NCBI RefSeq assembly: GCF_026625985.1
Contig: NZ_CP113116.1
Location: forward strand, 4,774,001-4,838,000
DNA: 64,000 nucleotides
Origin: Mycobacterium sp. Aquia_213
Lineage (GTDB): Bacteria > Actinomycetota > Actinomycetes > Mycobacteriales > Mycobacteriaceae
Reading direction: 5' to 3'
The translations under genes and the position numbers were made by a program. Shown here piece after piece: positions 60,001-64,000 of the stretch. Each line of letters opens with the position of its first letter. Position 1 is the first letter of the stretch. The notes under the pieces were generated by a model. It did not search any database and was not told the DNA's origin. It worked only from the letters and a program-made list of their open reading frames with translations.

Positions 60001-60327
60001 ATGCCCACCTTCATCACGATCGGTTACGGCGACGAGGCTGGTTATCACCGGTTGAGCGACGACCGCAAACGGGTCGCGCACGCCCGCGACGACGAACTCA
60101 GCGCGTCCGGCGCCCGTATCGGCCGCGCGGGCGGCCCCGTCCAGGTACGCAATCCGGACGGCGCCGGGGTGCGGGTCGAGCCGGGGCCCTTCCTGCGGGC
60201 GACGTTGCCGATCGCTGGGTTCGCGGTGATCGAGGCCGAGAATCTCGACGAGGCGATCGAGCGGGTGAGCCAGACCCCGTGCGCGATGGCACACGGGGTC
60301 GTCGAGGTCTGGCCGCTACAGCCCTGA
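60001..60327 (+). CDS. YCII-related (DGPF-type) small protein
   Basis: This 108-residue ferredoxin-like alpha/beta protein has DEAGYHRLSDDRKRVAHARDDELSASGARIG and GFAVIEAENLDEAIERVSQTP, the usual YCII/DGPFAETKE pattern (EA..LDEA..). The function is unknown; such proteins often accompany ECF sigma factors. It ends directly next to the convergent nitroreductase gene. Confidence 0.8.
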   Translation: MPTFITIGYGDEAGYHRLSDDRKRVAHARDDELSASGARIGRAGGPVQVRNPDGAGVRVEPGPFLRATLPIAGFAVIEAENLDEAIERVSQTPCAMAHGVVEVWPLQP

Positions 60328-60972
60328 CTACCAGGTGTTCCAGTGCGTCAGGGTCTCGGCGGGCAGCCGCTTGGCCGGCTTGAAGTCGGTGCCCTTCGTG
60401 TAGGCGATCGGGAACAGCCCGCCCTGGCTGTACTTCTCGTAGGGAATGCCGAGGATGTCGGCCGCCCTGCGTTCGCCGTCACCGAGCAGGTGCAGCGTCG
60501 TCCAGCAGGAGCCCAGCCCGCGGGCGCGCAGCGCCAGGCAAAAGCTCCACACCGCGGGGAACAGCGACGCCCAGAACGAGACGCCACCGAGCTGCGACGA
60601 GTCTTCGCGGCCGGCGATGCACGGGATCATCAGCACCGGCACCTCGTGCATGTGCTCGGCGAGGTACATCGCCGAGCTGACGACCTTGGGCATCCGCTCG
60701 CCGCGGGTGTCGCCGTCGGCGTATGCGGGCTTGGGCGCATTGAGGTAGGGCCTGGCGTGCTCGAGGTAGATGTCGGCGATGGCCTTCTTCTTGTCGGCGT
60801 CTTCGACGAACACCCATTGCCAGCCCTGCGCATTGGAACCGGTGGGCGCCTGCAGCGCCAGATCGAGGCATTCCGTGAGCACTTCGCGGCCGACCGGCTT
60901 GTCGAAGTCGAGGCGTTTGCGCACCGAGCGGGTGGTGGACAGGACTTCGTCAACGGACAGATTGAGGGTCAT
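60328..60972 (-). CDS. FMN-dependent nitroreductase (Rv3368c-like)
   Basis: This 214-residue nitroreductase-fold oxidoreductase has STTRSVRKRLDFDKPV (FMN phosphate Arg), LALQAPTGSNAQGWQWVFV and LGSCWTTLHLL. It is expected to be a soluble homodimer using NAD(P)H and FMN; the physiological acceptor is unknown. The ATG overlaps the SDR stop (ATGA), so both are co-translated. Same length as Rv3368c. Confidence 0.92.
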   Translation of the reverse strand: MTLNLSVDEVLSTTRSVRKRLDFDKPVGREVLTECLDLALQAPTGSNAQGWQWVFVEDADKKKAIADIYLEHARPYLNAPKPAYADGDTRGERMPKVVSSAMYLAEHMHEVPVLMIPCIAGREDSSQLGGVSFWASLFPAVWSFCLALRARGLGSCWTTLHLLGDGERRAADILGIPYEKYSQGGLFPIAYTKGTDFKPAKRLPAETLTHWNTW

Positions 60973-61814
60973 GCACCCGAGCCTAGGTCGGTCGATATCG
61001 AGAGCGTCCGCCACGCATCGATGTCGGCCTTGAGGTCTTCGATCTTGGCCTCCACCGCGGCGACGCAGTCGGTGCCCAGCAGCAGGTGCACCGGCGGCTC
61101 GGCGGCCGCGGCGATGTCGACGATGGCCGCGGCGGCCTTGATCGGGTCGCCGGGCTGGGCGTGGTTGACGTCCGCGGCGTGGGCGCGCATGGCCCCGGCG
61201 GTGGCTTCGTAGTCGGCGATGACGGTCGCTTCGGTGTCCAGGCTGGAGGCGTCGAGGAAGTCGGTGCGGAAGTAGCCGGGTTCGACGATGGTGACCCAGA
61301 TGCCCAGCGGCTTGACCTCTTTGGCCAGTGCTTCGCTGAACCCCTCCAGCGCGAATTTGGTCGAGCAGTAGACGCCCCACCCGGGCGAGCCGAGCAGTCC
61401 GCCGACCGAGCTGAGGTTGATGATGTGGCCGGAGCGCTGCCGGCGCATGATCGGCAGCACCGCCCGTTGCATGGTCAGGGTGCCGAACACGTTGACCTCG
61501 TAGACGGCCCGGACCGCGGCGTCGGACGCCTCTTCGACGGCGCCGAGCAGACCACGTCCGGCGTTGTTCACCAGCACGTCGATCCGGCCGAACGTATCGA
61601 CCGCCGACTGGACGGCCCGGGCGGCTTGATCGGCGTTGGTGACATCGAGGTCGATGGGCAGCAACGCGTCGCCGGCGTCGGGGAGGTGGGTGAGAATCTG
61701 CTCCGCGCGCCGCGCGGTCGCTACCACCCGGTCGCCCTGAGCCAGGATCTTGCGGGCGATCTCGAGGCCAAACCCACGAGACGCTCCGGTGAGAAACCAA
61801 ACCTTTTCCGACAC
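60969..61814 (-). CDS. Short-chain dehydrogenase/reductase
   Basis: This 281-residue classical SDR has FLTGASRGFGLEIARKI (cofactor loop), ATARR after strand 2 (favours NADP), VNNAG, catalytic Ser in NLSSVGGL and YCSTKFA (YxxxK). The substrate is unknown. GTG 61814 follows GAGGGAAC. It is coupled to the nitroreductase downstream; this SDR is not in the corresponding H37Rv interval as I recall it. Confidence 0.88.
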   Translation of the reverse strand: MSEKVWFLTGASRGFGLEIARKILAQGDRVVATARRAEQILTHLPDAGDALLPIDLDVTNADQAARAVQSAVDTFGRIDVLVNNAGRGLLGAVEEASDAAVRAVYEVNVFGTLTMQRAVLPIMRRQRSGHIINLSSVGGLLGSPGWGVYCSTKFALEGFSEALAKEVKPLGIWVTIVEPGYFRTDFLDASSLDTEATVIADYEATAGAMRAHAADVNHAQPGDPIKAAAAIVDIAAAAEPPVHLLLGTDCVAAVEAKIEDLKADIDAWRTLSISTDLGSGA

Positions 61815-61839
61815 GTTCCCTCTTTTCTTCTCGCGAGCG

Positions 61840-62187
61840 TCAGGTTGGGGGCGGCGGGCCCGGCTGGTCGGGCGGAATCGCCCCGCCGCAGCCACCGGGC
61901 GGGGGCGGGCCCGGGAGAGGTTCGTCGCCACCGACGCAGTCGTAGTAGAACTGGGGGCCGACCATCCAGGTTTTCATCCACTGGTGCCAAAACGACCCGT
62001 CGGGGTACTTCTCTCCGTCGCATACCGCCAAATTGCCGTAGCCCCATCGACCACCCGGGCAGAAGCCCTTCGTCATGTCCGGCTGGTGTGGGTCAGGCGG
62101 ATCAGCGCTGGCAACGGCAGGAGAAAGAACAACCGCCGCAGCACAACCCAATATCGCAGCGCCGTGGCGCGGAAGCTTGAATTTCAT
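61840..62187 (-). CDS. Small secreted protein with CDG-x3-PDG motif
   Basis: This 115-residue protein has a Sec signal (MKFKLPRHG, hydrophobic core, cleavage near AVASA) and a mature domain with four cysteines (FCPGG, VCDG, YDCVGG, GGCGG) and a Pro/Gly-rich tail. The segment VCDGEKYPDGSFWHQW resembles the CDGP-type protein at 5332-5595. Function unknown. AGGGAGT precedes the ATG. Confidence 0.82.
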   Translation of the reverse strand: MKFKLPRHGAAILGCAAAVVLSPAVASADPPDPHQPDMTKGFCPGGRWGYGNLAVCDGEKYPDGSFWHQWMKTWMVGPQFYYDCVGGDEPLPGPPPPGGCGGAIPPDQPGPPPPT

Positions 62188-62317
62188 TTCGACTCCCTAA
62201 ACACGTTGAGCTGCGACGATGAGACAATAGCTTACGACGCGACATCGTCGGCCGAGCGTGAACTGGTTGCGAAAAATTGGCGGAAATCTCGCCGTGACAA
62301 CATGTTCGGCGAAGCCG
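62188..62317. other. Gap between dnaE2 stop and the secreted-protein start
   Basis: These 130 bp separate the end of dnaE2 from the ATG of the small secreted protein, both on the minus strand, and should hold the promoter of the latter. I see no terminator-like stem and no RNA gene. Confidence 0.4.
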
Positions 62318-64000
62318 CTAGCGGAAATCGCGGGACTTCGAGCCCACCGAAAGGCTGATGCGGCCCAACCGCTCGGCGACGACCGTGACTGCGCCGCTGG
62401 CATTTTGGACCTGACCGCGGATCAGCAGCGCCGATGCGGTGTTCGCCAGTTTGCGGTGTCGCGCCCACACCCCTGGCGTGCAGAGCACGTTGACCATCCC
62501 GGTCTCGTCCTCGAGGTTGATGAACGTCACCCCCTGCGCCGTCGCGGGGCGCTGCCGATGGGTCACCGCGCCGGCGATCAGCACGCGATCGCCGTCGGGC
62601 ACGCCGAGCAGCTCTTCGGCGGGCACCACCCCCATCGCGTTCAGGTCGGCCCGCAGAAACTGGGTCGGGTAGCTGTCCGGGGAGATGCCGGTGGCCCACA
62701 CGTCGGCGGCGGCCAACTCCAGCTCGCTCATTCCGGGCAGGGCCGGGATGTGCGACGACGACCCCACGCCGGGTAGCCGGTCCGGCCGTTGGGTGGCCGC
62801 GGCCCCGGCCGCCCACAGCGCCTCGCGCCGCGACGTCCCGAAGCAGCCCAGCGCCCCGGCCGTCGCCAGCGCTTCGGTCTGCGGCACGGAGAGCTGCAGC
62901 CGGGTGGTCAGATCCAGCAGAGACACGAACGCGCCGTTGGCTTTTCGCTCTTCGACCAGTTGCTCGGCGAGGTCGTCGCCGATATGACGGACGGCGCCCA
63001 GCCCGAGGCGAACCTCGACTCCGGCGTTCTCGAGAGTGGCGTGCGCCAGGCTGGCGTTGACGTCCGGGCCGTGCACCAGCACGCCATGCCGGCGCGCATC
63101 GGCCACCAGCGACTGCGGTGAATAGAAACCCATCGGCTGCGCACGCAGCAGCGCGGCGCAGAACGCGGCCGGGTGATGCAGCTTGAACCACGACGAGTAG
63201 AACACCAGCGACGCGAAGGACAGCGCATGGCTTTCCGGAAAACCGAAATTGGCGAAGGCCTCCAGCTTTTCGTAGGTCCGGTCGATCACCTCGTCGGTGG
63301 CGCCGTGCAATTCGCGCATGCCGTCGTAGAACCGGCCGCGCAGCCGTTGCATTCGTTCGGTCGAACGCTTGGACCCCATGGCGCGGCGCAACTGGTCGGC
63401 CTCGGCGGCGGAAAAGCCGGCGCAGTCGACCGCGAGTTGCATCAGCTGCTCCTGGAAAAGCGGCACTCCCAGCGTCTTTCGCAATGCCGATTCCATGGAC
63501 GGGTGGTCGTAGACGACCGGGTCGATGCCATTGCGCCGCCGGATGTAGGGGTGCACCGACCCGCCCTGGATGGGCCCGGGCCGGATCAGCGCGACCTCGA
63601 CCACCAGGTCGTAGAACACCCGCGGCCGCAGCCGCGGCAGCGTGGCCATCTGTGCGCGCGACTCCACCTGGAACACCCCGACGGAATCGGCGCGCTGCAG
63701 CATCTCGTACACCGCCGGCTCGGAGAGGTCGAGGCGGGCCAGATCGACCTCGAGGTCTTTGTGTTCGGCCACCAGGTCTTTCGCGTAATGCAGCGCCGAG
63801 AGCATACCCAGCCCGAGTAGATCGAACTTCACCAAACCGATGGCCGCACAGTCGTCTTTGTCCCATTGCAGGACGCTGCGATTCTCCATCCGCGCCCACT
63901 CCACCGGGCACACGTCGGCGATCGGGCGGTCGCAGATCACCATGCCGCCGGAGTGAATGCCCATATGCCGCGGCAGGTTCCGGATCTGGGTGGCCAGGTC
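62318..64000 (-). CDS. dnaE2: Error-prone DNA polymerase DnaE2, C-terminal part (cut by window edge)
   Basis: The last 560 residues of a DnaE-type polymerase are present; the PHP domain and first catalytic Asp pair lie outside the window. GLVKFDLLGLGML carries the third catalytic Asp, followed by fingers (QVESRAQMATLPRLRP, HPYIRRRNG, LFQEQLMQLAVDCAGFS), the FANFGFPESHALSF helix-hairpin-helix entry, and a C-terminal OB fold (GVTFINLEDETGMVNVL). The end SKSRDFR matches Rv3370c. DnaE2 acts with ImuA'/ImuB in mutagenic repair and is LexA-controlled in mycobacteria. Confidence 0.95.
   Translation of the reverse strand, partial: DLATQIRNLPRHMGIHSGGMVICDRPIADVCPVEWARMENRSVLQWDKDDCAAIGLVKFDLLGLGMLSALHYAKDLVAEHKDLEVDLARLDLSEPAVYEMLQRADSVGVFQVESRAQMATLPRLRPRVFYDLVVEVALIRPGPIQGGSVHPYIRRRNGIDPVVYDHPSMESALRKTLGVPLFQEQLMQLAVDCAGFSAAEADQLRRAMGSKRSTERMQRLRGRFYDGMRELHGATDEVIDRTYEKLEAFANFGFPESHALSFASLVFYSSWFKLHHPAAFCAALLRAQPMGFYSPQSLVADARRHGVLVHGPDVNASLAHATLENAGVEVRLGLGAVRHIGDDLAEQLVEERKANGAFVSLLDLTTRLQLSVPQTEALATAGALGCFGTSRREALWAAGAAATQRPDRLPGVGSSSHIPALPGMSELELAAADVWATGISPDSYPTQFLRADLNAMGVVPAEELLGVPDGDRVLIAGAVTHRQRPATAQGVTFINLEDETGMVNVLCTPGVWARHRKLANTASALLIRGQVQNASGAVTVVAERLGRISLSVGSKSRDFR

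Noticed and set aside
1..64000. tRNA, rRNA, tmRNA or further riboswitches
   Set aside because: The intergenic gaps are short. Apart from the SAM-IV element I saw no cloverleaf T-arm or other known aptamer pattern. A covariance-model scan would be decisive.

Overview
This window is high-GC actinobacterial chromosome and almost certainly comes from a Mycobacterium, probably a slow-growing non-tuberculous species. Two PPE proteins, an MmpS/MmpL pair, DUF732 and CDGP-type secreted proteins, two 13E12-type DUF222/HNH genes, a SAM-IV riboswitch and an MfpA conservon all point there. From 7 kb to the right edge the backbone follows the gene order I remember from M. tuberculosis H37Rv Rv3313c-Rv3370c: add-deoA-cdd, sdhCDAB, sigJ, aminotransferase, dacB1, sugI, nagA, yihY-like, trpS, hydrolase, icd, metC, metX, folD, flavin oxidoreductase, mfpA operon, trmL, nitroreductase, dnaE2. 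This comparison is from memory, not from a search.

Layout. 0-7 kb: two convergent VWA membrane proteins on either side of a strong hairpin; a bicupin gene and a divergent GntR regulator sharing an operator; a PPE gene; a small CDGP secreted protein; and a DUF222/HNH gene whose start codon lies inside a LexA (SOS) box. 7-18 kb: nucleoside salvage, succinate dehydrogenase, a stand-alone degenerate condensation domain, SigJ, a short-chain dehydrogenase and a class III aminotransferase. 18-27 kb: dacB1, then an accessory block (mmpS, mmpL, an MFS exporter and a small PH-like gene) between dacB1 and sugI-nagA, which are neighbours in H37Rv. 27-37 kb: housekeeping genes (BrkB-like protein, trpS, hydrolase, two different isocitrate dehydrogenases) and the methionine branch metC-metX under a SAM-IV riboswitch. 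37-46 kb: a remodelled region with a lipoprotein, two 5'-truncated genes fused head to head, a PPE-SVP protein ending in a SHOCT-like helix pair, an MFS transporter, a nonsense-mutated 13E12 gene, a flavin oxidoreductase and a DUF732 protein with a 21-bp coding repeat. 46-54 kb: folD, an OYE-like enzyme, and two tandem FHA-ABC transporters of the Rv1747 type. 54-64 kb: the conservon ending in mfpA, small enzymes, and the 3' part of dnaE2.

How it works together. Several operons are translationally coupled by 4-nt start/stop overlaps (cdd-deoA-add, sdhCD, mmpS-mmpL, PH-like-sugI, folD-DUF3017, the conservon). Five convergent gene pairs share a CTAG that holds both stop codons. Two LexA-regulon-type genes are present: the HNH gene, by a visible box, and dnaE2, by family knowledge.

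The best candidate for something undescribed is the mmpS-mmpL-MFS block. A two-part operator of about 37 conserved bases occurs once upstream of mmpS and once in the divergent promoter region at the other end of the block, and no regulator gene lies nearby. A 51-bp hairpin-containing direct repeat starts in the last codons of dacB1 and recurs in the mmpS leader. Second is the tandem FHA-ABC pair, in which the second copy has lost the key FHA1 arginine. Third is the deletion scar at about 39.03 kb.
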